A program made the translations under genes and the position numbers. Shown here one piece after another: positions 27,426 through 36,352 of a stretch of 64,000 nucleotides of DNA (its first letter is position 1; each line of letters begins with the position of its first letter). Under the pieces are notes generated by a model, which saw only the letters and a program-made list of their open reading frames with translations, searched no databases and was not told where the DNA came from. The stretch spans positions 1,798,001 to 1,862,000 of the forward strand of contig NZ_CP102930.1 of assembly GCF_025558485.1 (NCBI RefSeq), in the 5' to 3' direction. The DNA is from Bdellovibrio bacteriovorus. GTDB taxonomy: Bacteria > Bdellovibrionota > Bdellovibrionia > Bdellovibrionales > Bdellovibrionaceae.

Positions 27426-28718
27426 CTACATGCAGCGAGCCACAAGGTCGTGGCCGATCCAGGCAACAGGATTTTTTGGCTTCCAGGAATCGTGAAGCAT
27501 CACATAGCCACAAGACTTAAAGACCACTTCGCTGAGAACCGCCGTGATCAGGTTTTTCGGATCTTTGTGCAGATCGAAAAGATGGTCAGAGCAGGACAGC
27601 ATGTATTCCATCTGGTCCTTGCGGGAATGTTGAGGCCACTGTGCAAAGTTTGTGAACTCCAAAGTCAGTGGATTCGTCAGATAGTCATCGGCGAACTTGA
27701 TGATTTGCGCAAAGGTCACGTCGTCTTTCAAAAGCTCCTGACAGGCTTTCAGGGCCTGCTCTGCGTGAGTCTTGTCTCCGGCGTCTTTTTGGATAGCTGC
27801 AAGTAAAGGATAAAGTGATACTTCAACCCCTTGGAAGACGGAGCTGGAGTTTGTCAGAATCTCCGGGCAGTTGTAAACGCAGCAGTGAACACCTTGTTTG
27901 GCGAAGTTTTCAGCATGTTTTTCCAAGGCCATCTTAGCCCAGCCCTGGAAGTAACAAGTGTAAGTCTGCCATTTGTATTCCCCGCGGATCAGGATTTCAG
28001 TGCCGTGGTAGCCGTAGGCTGTATAAGAAACGTGAGCTCCCTGGCTTTCCAGTTTCTGGCGCAAAGGCGTGGAAAGTTCGACAAGGTGACGGAATGTTTC
28101 CGCAGTCACTTCCTTGAAGCTTTTTAGGCAAAGCTGACCGATTTGGGAATCCATCAGGGTTTTGGAGGAAATATGACGATCCCCGGTTCCTTTGGAAACG
28201 CGGTTTAAGACCGGCATGATCACTTTAGTGCGTGGAACGCCGCCCGCCATTAAGTGCGCAAACAGAACGTTGGCACCCGCTGGAATGTGCTGTTCAAGTT
28301 CTTTAAGGAACTGTTCGGTGTTTTTTCTGAATCTGGCAACGCCGTTTTTCTCGGATTCTTCAATGGAAGCCCAGTCCAATTGGACCTGTTCCCATTCGCT
28401 CATTTTAACACCTTCAAGTTGCGAGCATGGAGTCACACCTTTGGAGTCCGGCTCCAGGTCAAAGCCAGCTTCTAAAGGGATATTGATGAATGGAGCCGGG
28501 ATGTTTGCAGATTCTTCCGCCGTCAAAGGGCGCAGGCTTCCGTCTTTTTCGCGGCGACCTACAGTGGCGCGAACGATTGTCATGCCACGGCGTTCAGCCT
28601 CTTCAACCAAACCGTTGGCATAGCCGCGCGTGAAAAGCTCTCCAAACAATACAAGGACATCGCCTTTTTTGTAGGGGCTCAAAGCCGGTTTTTCTTTAAG
28701 AGGGAAAAGTTGCGTCAT
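27426..28718 (-). CDS. conserved protein with Rossmann-like N-terminus, unknown
   Basis: A 430-residue cytoplasmic protein; GAGG lies seven bases before the ATG. The N-terminus DVLVLFGELFTRGYANGLVE looks like a dinucleotide-fold strand-turn-helix, and MTIVRATVGRREKDG a second strand. The rest is helical with several Cys (CCVYNCPE). This could be an unusual short-chain reductase (an enoyl-ACP reductase type was considered) but no full catalytic Tyr-Lys pattern was confirmed. Operon with the metallo-hydrolase. Confidence 0.7.
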   Translation of the reverse strand: MTQLFPLKEKPALSPYKKGDVLVLFGELFTRGYANGLVEEAERRGMTIVRATVGRREKDGSLRPLTAEESANIPAPFINIPLEAGFDLEPDSKGVTPCSQLEGVKMSEWEQVQLDWASIEESEKNGVARFRKNTEQFLKELEQHIPAGANVLFAHLMAGGVPRTKVIMPVLNRVSKGTGDRHISSKTLMDSQIGQLCLKSFKEVTAETFRHLVELSTPLRQKLESQGAHVSYTAYGYHGTEILIRGEYKWQTYTCYFQGWAKMALEKHAENFAKQGVHCCVYNCPEILTNSSSVFQGVEVSLYPLLAAIQKDAGDKTHAEQALKACQELLKDDVTFAQIIKFADDYLTNPLTLEFTNFAQWPQHSRKDQMEYMLSCSDHLFDLHKDPKNLITAVLSEVVFKSCGYVMLHDSWKPKNPVAWIGHDLVARCM

Positions 28719-28854
28719 AAATACCTCACAATATAGCCACACATACTTGTCCGGCCCCCTTTATGGGTCAAGTTTTTTGTCGGTGCGCCTTCCTGCTCGT
28801 GCCTTGTAAAAAAGGATGCCACGATGTACAAATTAAGTGCTTCAGGAGGATGCG

Positions 28855-29598
28855 GTGCGAGTTGTAAGTATGGTTCCGTCATGGACCGAAACGCTGTTAA
28901 AAGCCGGAGTGCAGGTTGTTGGCCGCACGCGCTTTTGCATTCATCCGCCTAAAATGATCACCAACATTCCCATTGTCGGTGGCACCAAGGAAGTTTCCTG
29001 GGATCTGGTCATGGATTTGAAGCCGGATCTGGTGCTGTTGGATCAAGAGGAAAACCCGCTAGAAATGGCCGAAGAATGTCCGGTGCCTTATCTGGCGACC
29101 CATGTTTCCTCTTTACCGACACTGCAAAAAGAACTGGCGCGTTTGGGAGAACACTTTGAAAATCCGGCCTTGATGGAAATGGCTGTGGAGGCCTTGGATC
29201 TTGTCGAGGCCCCACCGTTAAAATGGGATTTGCAAAAGATCCCGGGTTTTCTGGAGTGGGTCCGTCCGCCTTCGCGACATTACGAAGAGGTTCTGTATCT
29301 GATCTGGAAAAAGCCCTGGATGACAGTCAGCCGCGAAACCTACATCGGTTCGGTGCTGGAAAAATTAGGTGCTAAAGTCGTAAGCTTCCCGGAAGGTGAT
29401 AAGTATCCGGTGATTGAGATTGAGGACTTCAAAGACGCCTTCGCTTTATTTTCATCCGAACCTTTTCCCTTTCAGAAAAAAATCATGGATCTGAAGGCGA
29501 TGGACATTGATGGGGCCGTCGTGAATGGGGAATCTTATTCCTGGTTTGGCGTCCGCAGTCTGGAGTTTCTAAAAGAAGCTTACGCGAAGAATTCATAG
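28855..29598 (+). CDS. helical-backbone metal receptor (BtuF/FhuD-like), cytoplasmic form
   Basis: A 247-residue protein. The GTG at 28855 follows AGGAGG by five bases, and RVVSMVPSWTETLLKAG is the usual first strand and helix of BtuF/FhuD-type binding proteins. GGTKEVSWDLVMDLKPDLVLL is the second hallmark. No signal peptide or lipobox is seen, unlike true ABC substrate receptors, so this belongs to the cytoplasmic helical backbone metal receptor group; ligand unknown. Confidence 0.8.
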   Translation: MRVVSMVPSWTETLLKAGVQVVGRTRFCIHPPKMITNIPIVGGTKEVSWDLVMDLKPDLVLLDQEENPLEMAEECPVPYLATHVSSLPTLQKELARLGEHFENPALMEMAVEALDLVEAPPLKWDLQKIPGFLEWVRPPSRHYEEVLYLIWKKPWMTVSRETYIGSVLEKLGAKVVSFPEGDKYPVIEIEDFKDAFALFSSEPFPFQKKIMDLKAMDIDGAVVNGESYSWFGVRSLEFLKEAYAKNS

Positions 29599-29623
29599 AC
29601 AGATCATCCTGTTAAGATACAAT
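29596..29623 (+). promoter_or_regulatory. sigma-70-like promoter of PhoD-like gene
   Basis: TAGACA (29596-29601), 16-base spacer, TACAAT (29618-29623). Each box differs from consensus at one base. Leader of about 45 bases to the ATG with AAGGA near 29660. Confidence 0.5.
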
Positions 29624-29673
29624 TAAAACTCGTGATTTCATGAATGAATTCTTAGTGGAAGGATCTGCACGTT

Positions 29674-30777
29674 ATGGAAATGTCTTCTTGGGCGTCCCGG
29701 CTCTTATGGGCGGCTTTAGCAACTCTTCTGGCAACATCTTGCGCTGAAAAAAGTCAGGCACCAGAGTCTTTGACCCTTAAAATGATGCGCATGCAGGCCG
29801 AGGCCAATTATCAGTCTGAACTACCCCAGAAGGATCTTCGTCAGGTCAAAGATGTGCATCGCGTGGCCTTTGTGTGCTGTGCTTTGCAGGATCAGGAACA
29901 AAAGTTGTGGACCCAGGTGGCAGCAAGTCAGCCGGATGTCGTGGTGTTCACTGGCAACTCGGTCAGTTCTGTTCGCTATGACGAAAAGCCTTTGTCTGCG
30001 CAATACAAAAAAATGGATCAGATTGCAGAATACCGCGATCTTCGCAACAAGGTTCCTTTCATGGCGGTATGGGATGAACTGGATTTCGGTATTCGTAATG
30101 GCGATTCCGCGTTTCAGGGTAAAAGTGAAAACCGTCAGGCTTTTTTGGACTATTGGAAGTACATCGGAAAACTTCAGCCTGCGTCGGTCAAAGGGGTGGA
30201 ACATTCTGTAATTCTGGGGGCGCCGGGGAAACGTGTGCAGTTTATCATGCTGGACACACGCTTCTATGCGACGCCATGGCTGGATGCCGGTGTGGACGGG
30301 GAGTTTAAAAAGAACTGGAACAAATCCGATTCTTTGCTGGGACCAGCCCAGTGGACTTGGCTGGAGTCAGAGCTTCGTAAAGAGGCCGAATATCGCGTGA
30401 TCGTATCCCCGCTGCAAATGGCAGCAAATTCCGGCGGCTGGGAACGCTGGGGCTTATTCCCGTTGGATCGTCAAAAATTCTTTGATACTTTGCGCGCGAC
30501 GAAAGCTAACAAAGTCGTGATCGTCAGTGGCAATCGTGGTTTTGGCTCTTTGGCCAAAGTGGATCTGCTGGAAGGCTATGGACCGCTGTATGATATGACA
30601 GTGGGGCCTTTGAATGGTGCCACTGAAAATCGTGAAGAGGACTTCCACTATGTGGGTAAAGCGGTTTCTGCCACGAATTTCGGCCTGATCGAATGGGACT
30701 GGAAAAAGAAGACTGTGAAGCTGAAACTGATGGATGAAAATAACCAAGTGGTTGAGTCGTTGGGTTTGAGTCTTTAG
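29674..30777 (+). CDS. PhoD-like phosphatase lipoprotein
   Basis: A 367-residue lipoprotein (lipobox ATSC). PhoD-type features: VPFMAVWDELDFGIRNGD, equivalent to the WDDHD-N-D block of alkaline phosphatase D; FIMLDTRFYATPW; then LGPAQWTWLESEL. The first metal-binding strand near VAFVCCALQ is altered (no clear D-x-Q-x-G), so activity is uncertain. Family members are secreted phosphodiesterases needing calcium and iron. Convergent with the giant lipoprotein, separated by a strong hairpin. Confidence 0.8.
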   Translation: MEMSSWASRLLWAALATLLATSCAEKSQAPESLTLKMMRMQAEANYQSELPQKDLRQVKDVHRVAFVCCALQDQEQKLWTQVAASQPDVVVFTGNSVSSVRYDEKPLSAQYKKMDQIAEYRDLRNKVPFMAVWDELDFGIRNGDSAFQGKSENRQAFLDYWKYIGKLQPASVKGVEHSVILGAPGKRVQFIMLDTRFYATPWLDAGVDGEFKKNWNKSDSLLGPAQWTWLESELRKEAEYRVIVSPLQMAANSGGWERWGLFPLDRQKFFDTLRATKANKVVIVSGNRGFGSLAKVDLLEGYGPLYDMTVGPLNGATENREEDFHYVGKAVSATNFGLIEWDWKKKTVKLKLMDENNQVVESLGLSL

Positions 30778-30801
30778 GAAATACAAGATTAATGGTTTAA
30801 G

Positions 30802-30833
30802 AGGACCCACAACTTTAAAAGGTTGTGGGTCCT
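30802..30833. terminator. bidirectional hairpin terminator
   Basis: aggacccacaac pairs perfectly with gttgtgggtcct (12 pairs) over an 8-base loop, with T-rich sequence after it and A/T-rich sequence before it. Lies between convergent genes. Confidence 0.75.
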
Positions 30834-30856
30834 GGTAATTTTTCAATAGATTTCTA

Positions 30857-33800
30857 TTACTTCATCAAGTGCATGCCCGGGTAAGACGGTGCGGGCATCT
30901 GGAACAGTTGCTCCATCATTTTCGTGGCTTGAGTCTGAGGGTCTTCCTCTTTCGCAGAACCTGTTGGCATTCCGAAGCTGCCTTTCATTGCCAGAACAAA
31001 GCGGTTGAAATCCTGAGTCGAACGCAAAGCCAGGAAGAAATTTCTGTTGCGAGCGTCCCCGGCGTCCTGCATTTGGCTGGAGCTGGTTTCCTGAGCGATC
31101 AGATAATAATTTTCCGTAATATCCACTGGCTTGGCGCTGACAACACCCTCACACAACATGATGCCGCGAGTGACAGCCTGACCTTTTTCATCGTCAGTCA
31201 GACGATGATTCAGGACGTTGATATAATCACGGCGGCCAAACCAGGATTTGGTGTCCTTTATGAACAATGTCGGATTCATGCGAACCACCACACATTGTTC
31301 ATATTTATTCACGCGCACCTTGAAGATGTTCTGCTGCACGGTCATGGACGTTGAACTGTTCACAGAAACAGAGTTTCCGGTTGTTTTATTTTCAGAAACA
31401 CCCCATTGCATGGTGTAACCCAAATCCACACCCAAAGAAACCAGATCCAGGAACTTCTTGGACAGACCCACTTTGGCGCTGATGCTGGTGGAGCGGCTGG
31501 AGTAGTTCGATGTGGATGCGCTTAATGAGAAGCTTGTTCCCACCGAAAGTCCCTGATTCAGACCTTTCAGGTACTGCATGCCACCGACTTCTTTTGCTAC
31601 CAGATGCTTTTCGACCTGGAAGAATTTCGCCGGATTTTTACGAGTCATGCCCATGCAATCCAGACCGAAAGCGGTTTTGGTCTGATCATTAATCGCGCCA
31701 CCCTTGGTTTGGAACATGGCCTTACCCAGATAGTCTGTGGACCAGAACGCACATAGCTTTTCTGCTGTGGCCGGGGAAAGGGTTCCTGTTGCCATCAGTC
31801 CCTGCAAATCGGCTTTGGTGATTTGTAAACGGTCTGTGATGGTCGATGTGATTCCCAGCGCTTTCAACAGCGGGCGGGCGGCATCGACCTGATTCATGTT
31901 GATCAGATTCAGGTTGTTTTCCTTCGCGAAGATCTCTTTCTGTGCACGAGCCTGGATTTTTTGTTTGATGGTCGCTTTGACTTTCAAACCGTCCGCCACG
32001 ATGCGGGAAATAATATTCTTCTGGGAGGTGTTATTTTCTCCCTGACCTTTTAGAAGGAATGCGCTGATTGCCGAAGCGTCCATAATTCTAAGAGGTCTTG
32101 TGGATTCGTCGATATTCAATGTGATTGGGCCGATATAAGTCGGATTTTCCAAAGTGGAGGCTGTGTCAATCGCAGAGTCCACGGACTGGGAAGCATCCTT
32201 CAGGCGGATTTCCTCCTTGTCTACAATCACCTTGGATTCATCCACCGGATGGATTTCAACCAAAATGTTATTGCGGTTCCCCAGGGATTTTAGATCCTGA
32301 GTCTGGAAAGTGATGTCCGTATTGATCAGACCATTCATCACGTTGACGAAACGATCTGCGGACGCCACGTAAGTGTTTTGCTGATCGTAGTCGCGATTTT
32401 GCACAATGGCGATTTTCATCAGGTAAACGCCGTCACGCAGACGCTGAGTTTCAGAACGACCATTGGAAAGACTGGAGTAGATCAACAGGCGTGGGTCCAT
32501 TTTGAACTGAACTCGTTTGGTCACGGTCAGATTCAGTTCGTTGTCGATGGCATACTTATAAGACAGCGTGTTGTAGGTGAAGCTGTCCAGCATCACCTGG
32601 GACCGCGGGCGGCTTTCCTGAGAGCAGCTTAGAACCAGCTTTTCTGTGGTATCCACATAACGCATGTCACGAGCCACGGCACTGGAGGCCTCCCAAGGGT
32701 TGACAATCAGATCCAGCTTTTCGCTCATACCCAGATCGCTGTTTTCAATCTGTACATGACCTGTGATGTAGTGCTGGCAATCGAAGTAGTTAAACGTGAT
32801 GCTTTCATCCCAGTTCAGGCAGGAGTTATTGTCCGTTTTCAAAGTCACCGTGCGGGCGGCTTCATCCGCGGACTGACGGAACTTGGTAATCGTGAAAGTG
32901 TGCGCACGGGTGTTCTTCTGATCCAGACCGTTTTTAACACAGGCGCGGATGTTATAGAAGATTTCGCGAGTGGAAGTGGTTTCCTTACCCACGCGGATAT
33001 AGCGGAATTCCATTTGGGATACTTCGATTTTTGGTTTCTGATAAGTGTCCTGATCCATTGTGCCGCTTTTGTTCACTTGCGATACTTCGTTCATCTGGGC
33101 ATTTACGTACTCAGACAATTTGAAGTCCTTGGTCTGCGCCACGATTGTGTTTAGTTTAAGGAAGGATGCGCCCTTAACCTGATCGTATTCGCCCAGGAAG
33201 TAAAGACCTTCAAAATCCAACAGACCTTTAGGGCCATTGACCGGCTGTAAGTTCAGGCCCAGCATCAACTGACCACGCGTTGGCAGCGCCGTCAGGTGCA
33301 GAGGTGCTTTGATGGCCAGAGAACCATTTTCCATTTTGATGTCCAGTGTTTCTGACACAGTCATCAAACGGCGCACTTCTTTATTGTCGTGCTGATAGAT
33401 ATGAATCAACTGCATTTTGGCCTTGAAGGAGCCCGCGGTCAGAGGACGCAGGAAGATTTCGCCATTCATTTTGGTCATTTGAATAGAGGCGTTCGGGCGC
33501 ATTTCAACAACCAAGGTGATACCGTCCGACGTCATTTTTTGTTCTGTCACGAATAAACGACCATCTTCCACCCAAAGAGGGCGGCGGGCTTCGGTGCTGC
33601 CATCGTTGGACAGGCCTTTAAGGGCCATTTTTCCTTGTGCCTGATTGTCCACCAGACGTGGAATGTTATTGCCATCATCAGGATTCAAAACCGGAGTCAG
33701 GTTTTCACCGTGAGACCACGGGTTGATGGCAAAGGCCACTTTCTGAGTGCCTCTGTGTATGCCAGTGCCTTTGATGGTTCTTTCGATACGGATGTATTGG

Positions 33801-34159
33801 GATTCCGCCAGGAAGTTGAAGTTCACGCGTTCGGCCCAGGTCAGGCAACCTGCTTTGTCGGTGGTAACTTGTTTTTCAACTTCTTCCACGATGAAAGTGT
33901 GACCAGCCACGATCTTATCGAAGGCCACGTCTTTGATACATGCCTGAAGGTTGAAAACTTTGGAATCGGGCAGGGCAAAGGTGCCATTCACGGAAACTTC
34001 CAAAGCTTTGGATTTATCCGCCATTGGCTGGGCTGTGAATGTCGCAGCACTGCCGCCCAGGCTTTCTTTCTGCTGTGGGGTGGGCAGGTTACATCCCGCT
34101 AAAGACAGGGCGTAAAGACCTAGAAGAGCTTTAAGAAGGGTGGTCTTAGAGATTTGCAT
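30857..34159 (-). CDS. giant lipoprotein with internal duplication (cassette 2)
   Basis: An 1100-residue lipoprotein (lipobox SLAGC). Two internal units match each other: one near residue 70-155 (QACIKDV, HTFIVEEV, CLTWAERVNFNF, INPWSHG) and one near 410-510 (RACVKNG, HTFTITKF, CLNWDESITFNYF, VNPWEAS). Cys placement is kept, suggesting a disulphide-bonded domain. The C-terminal 250 residues are Ser/Thr rich (SLSASTSNYSSRS) with strand-like repeats, possibly membrane inserting. The start ATG lies within the end of the upstream barrel gene (14-nt overlap). No known family. Confidence 0.82.
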   Translation of the reverse strand: MQISKTTLLKALLGLYALSLAGCNLPTPQQKESLGGSAATFTAQPMADKSKALEVSVNGTFALPDSKVFNLQACIKDVAFDKIVAGHTFIVEEVEKQVTTDKAGCLTWAERVNFNFLAESQYIRIERTIKGTGIHRGTQKVAFAINPWSHGENLTPVLNPDDGNNIPRLVDNQAQGKMALKGLSNDGSTEARRPLWVEDGRLFVTEQKMTSDGITLVVEMRPNASIQMTKMNGEIFLRPLTAGSFKAKMQLIHIYQHDNKEVRRLMTVSETLDIKMENGSLAIKAPLHLTALPTRGQLMLGLNLQPVNGPKGLLDFEGLYFLGEYDQVKGASFLKLNTIVAQTKDFKLSEYVNAQMNEVSQVNKSGTMDQDTYQKPKIEVSQMEFRYIRVGKETTSTREIFYNIRACVKNGLDQKNTRAHTFTITKFRQSADEAARTVTLKTDNNSCLNWDESITFNYFDCQHYITGHVQIENSDLGMSEKLDLIVNPWEASSAVARDMRYVDTTEKLVLSCSQESRPRSQVMLDSFTYNTLSYKYAIDNELNLTVTKRVQFKMDPRLLIYSSLSNGRSETQRLRDGVYLMKIAIVQNRDYDQQNTYVASADRFVNVMNGLINTDITFQTQDLKSLGNRNNILVEIHPVDESKVIVDKEEIRLKDASQSVDSAIDTASTLENPTYIGPITLNIDESTRPLRIMDASAISAFLLKGQGENNTSQKNIISRIVADGLKVKATIKQKIQARAQKEIFAKENNLNLINMNQVDAARPLLKALGITSTITDRLQITKADLQGLMATGTLSPATAEKLCAFWSTDYLGKAMFQTKGGAINDQTKTAFGLDCMGMTRKNPAKFFQVEKHLVAKEVGGMQYLKGLNQGLSVGTSFSLSASTSNYSSRSTSISAKVGLSKKFLDLVSLGVDLGYTMQWGVSENKTTGNSVSVNSSTSMTVQQNIFKVRVNKYEQCVVVRMNPTLFIKDTKSWFGRRDYINVLNHRLTDDEKGQAVTRGIMLCEGVVSAKPVDITENYYLIAQETSSSQMQDAGDARNRNFFLALRSTQDFNRFVLAMKGSFGMPTGSAKEEDPQTQATKMMEQLFQMPAPSYPGMHLMK

Positions 34160-35279
34160 AGGATGTCTCCAGCTTAATCATCAAAGTCTTTTCGCGTGAT
34201 TGAGGTTCCCGTTGAAACATGACTTCGGCATCGGTGTATTTCACGCCGACGTTGAAGCCTTCTTTTTTAAAGGCCAGATAGCTTTCAGCGGAATAACCAA
34301 CACGGTTGGTTTCAAAGCTGGAAGCGTTGAAGTAGGCCACTGCCGCTTCCGGAGCGATGGAGAAGTAGCTGCCTTCCACCACCAGATCCGTGTTTTTGCT
34401 GAAATGAATTTTCCCCGCAAGGAAATAGCGGGTGGCGGTGTTTTGATCAGATGGAGCTTTTTGATTTTGCAGGTATTCCGCACCGACTTTCACATCCAAA
34501 AGACTGAAGACCGGGAATTCCAGCTCTGTGGAAGCCTCAATCCCTTCGTATTTGTACATAAAGGCATATTGAGCCTCAGAGATTTTTTCCACTTCGTTCC
34601 CCAGCAGATTGGATTTTTGCGCTACTGCAGAAGGCAGATTGTTGTAAATGAAATAACCCGCAGATGCTTTCCAGTACAGATTGCGAGCCGCCTGCCACTG
34701 GAACTTCAGGGAGGCTGTGTTCAGGGACGGAGTCGCCTCCAGATCCTTGGTGTTTGTACTTAAAGATGTGGAGGTCGGGATCGCCGTTTCCACTCCCAGA
34801 GTGGTTTTGGTGTCACCCAGTTTCATCAGGCCTTCCATGCGAGCGGCCGGGAAAGCAATACTGTCCACCAGAATGTCTGTGTGCATGTGGTGCTGATTCA
34901 AAGCCCCGGCAGACAGGCGCAGGAAGGACGCCGGCAGATAATGAGCTGCCGCTTGATTTAAAATGATCTTGTTTTCAGCTTTATCCGCGCCATCCACAGA
35001 CTGAGTCTGGCCGGATTGCAGGCGCAAGGACGGTTGAATGTCCAGTTGAAGGGTGCGATGTAAAAGATATTTAGCTTTGATATCCGTGCGAATATCCACA
35101 AGTTTAGCCTGGCTGCGGTCGTCGTGGATGTCTGAACCCTGAAGGCGCAGTCTCCATTCGGCGGAAAAGCGGCTTTGCTCTTTTGTCTCAGGCAATACAG
35201 TACTGATCTGACCTTGCGCCCATGTCTGCGCAGTCAGTATCAAAGTGAGACAAAGTGTTGAAATCGCCGTTCTTCTCAT
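34146..35279 (-). CDS. outer-membrane beta-barrel (cassette 2)
   Basis: A 377-residue exported protein (signal ending AQTWAQ). Many alternating strands, such as LYWKASAGYFIYN, TELEFPVFSLLDVKVGAEYL and FFLAGKIHF-type segments; the end is TSYANL. Sequence is not obviously like the barrels at 384 or 39837, yet the gene has the same arrangement: the ATG of the large lipoprotein starts on the second base of the Tyr codon near its stop. Probably a channel or anchor for that lipoprotein (inference). Confidence 0.78.
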   Translation of the reverse strand: MRRTAISTLCLTLILTAQTWAQGQISTVLPETKEQSRFSAEWRLRLQGSDIHDDRSQAKLVDIRTDIKAKYLLHRTLQLDIQPSLRLQSGQTQSVDGADKAENKIILNQAAAHYLPASFLRLSAGALNQHHMHTDILVDSIAFPAARMEGLMKLGDTKTTLGVETAIPTSTSLSTNTKDLEATPSLNTASLKFQWQAARNLYWKASAGYFIYNNLPSAVAQKSNLLGNEVEKISEAQYAFMYKYEGIEASTELEFPVFSLLDVKVGAEYLQNQKAPSDQNTATRYFLAGKIHFSKNTDLVVEGSYFSIAPEAAVAYFNASSFETNRVGYSAESYLAFKKEGFNVGVKYTDAEVMFQREPQSREKTLMIKLETSYANL

Positions 35280-35428
35280 GCCAACCCCATTACCTACCCA
35301 GAATCATTTCAAGTTCCGTGCGCGGTTTTAGGGGGACCATTTCAAAGATATAAGACTTAATAGAAAGGCCTTCGACAGTGTGCCCTCAATTGTCACCTGC
35401 GAGGTTTTTTCATTTTATGAAGGAAATC

Positions 35429-35899
35429 TTAGCGATAGACCTGTTTACAGGCCTGTTCACACCCTTGGGTGTCTCTTTGGGATTCGCCGAATTGAGCACC
35501 CCGGCGAGTGGCTTCATAGTCGTCTTCATCAAAATGAGTTTTCACATTGCAGTCGGTGATGTCGCGATCTTCCTTCAGCCAGCCCACGTAGTCCGCAGTG
35601 GTAAAACTGGTTTCCTGAGAAATGCGACACCCCATATAGCAATGTGCCAGTTTGTCAGACCCCATACGTTCGGCTTTGTTTTTTTCATTCTTGTAGATCT
35701 TGTAGGCCTTGATCAAAGAAAATGGATTTCCGGTCCCGGGATTGCGTTGGGCCCAGGCCTCACGAACGGAGTTGTATTCATCTTCGCTTTGAAAAACCTG
35801 ACGAGTGACGGGATTTTTTTCTTTCTGATAGCACAGAGGGTCCTGAGCTTGCGCCAGACTGGAAAAACCAAGAATCAGAAGGAAGAAAATTTTTTGCAT
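35429..35899 (-). CDS. small exported protein, unknown
   Basis: A 156-residue protein; the ATG at 35899 gives a clean signal peptide (MQKIFFLLILGFSSLAQAQ). The mature part has four Cys (CYQK, CYMGC, DCNV) and two more in the CEQACKQVYR end, so several disulphides are likely. A central GSDKLAHCYMGC helix with His is the most distinctive motif. Family not recognised. No good Shine-Dalgarno before the chosen start. Confidence 0.7.
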   Translation of the reverse strand: MQKIFFLLILGFSSLAQAQDPLCYQKEKNPVTRQVFQSEDEYNSVREAWAQRNPGTGNPFSLIKAYKIYKNEKNKAERMGSDKLAHCYMGCRISQETSFTTADYVGWLKEDRDITDCNVKTHFDEDDYEATRRGAQFGESQRDTQGCEQACKQVYR

Positions 35900-35980
35900 A
35901 AGGCAAGACCATAACAGAAGGCACCGGAATGCTTCCCGTGAAAGTTTCGCAAGGAAAGAATTTTCCAAAGAGGTGCCGCT

Positions 35981-36352
35981 TTACGGCAGTGAAATCTTCA
36001 CCACAGATGTGCAGTTCTGGCAGATTTCTGTGTGCTCTTCCAAAAACGGGGATTTCTTAATTGTTACGGGCTGTTTGCACTGCGGGCAGTTCACAGTGCC
36101 GGAAAGAATTTCCTGTTTGACCTTGCGGGCGCGAAAAGCCAGATAGGCCCCCATGAAAAAGAACAAAGGCACCAGGACAAAATGCACAACCGGCAACAAC
36201 ACACTGACGATGGCAAGCCCCCAGAAAAGCCCCAGTTGCTTCAGTGATTTTTGCAGCACCTCGCGCGGGGAAAAACTGCGAATTTCGGCTGTGCCGTATT
36301 CGATTTTATCGAAGTTGCTGTTGGCGATAGCCTGAATTTTGGTGGTGCTCAT
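35981..36352 (-). CDS. membrane protein with C-terminal zinc ribbon
   Basis: A 123-residue protein with a hydrophobic stretch of about 35 residues (LGLFWGLAIVSVLLPVVHFV onward), probably two membrane helices, then a short zinc ribbon CPQCK ... CQNC. Its ATG overlaps the ClC channel stop (ATGA), so it is coupled to the channel and could be a small partner of it. Confidence 0.75.
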   Translation of the reverse strand: MSTTKIQAIANSNFDKIEYGTAEIRSFSPREVLQKSLKQLGLFWGLAIVSVLLPVVHFVLVPLFFFMGAYLAFRARKVKQEILSGTVNCPQCKQPVTIKKSPFLEEHTEICQNCTSVVKISLP

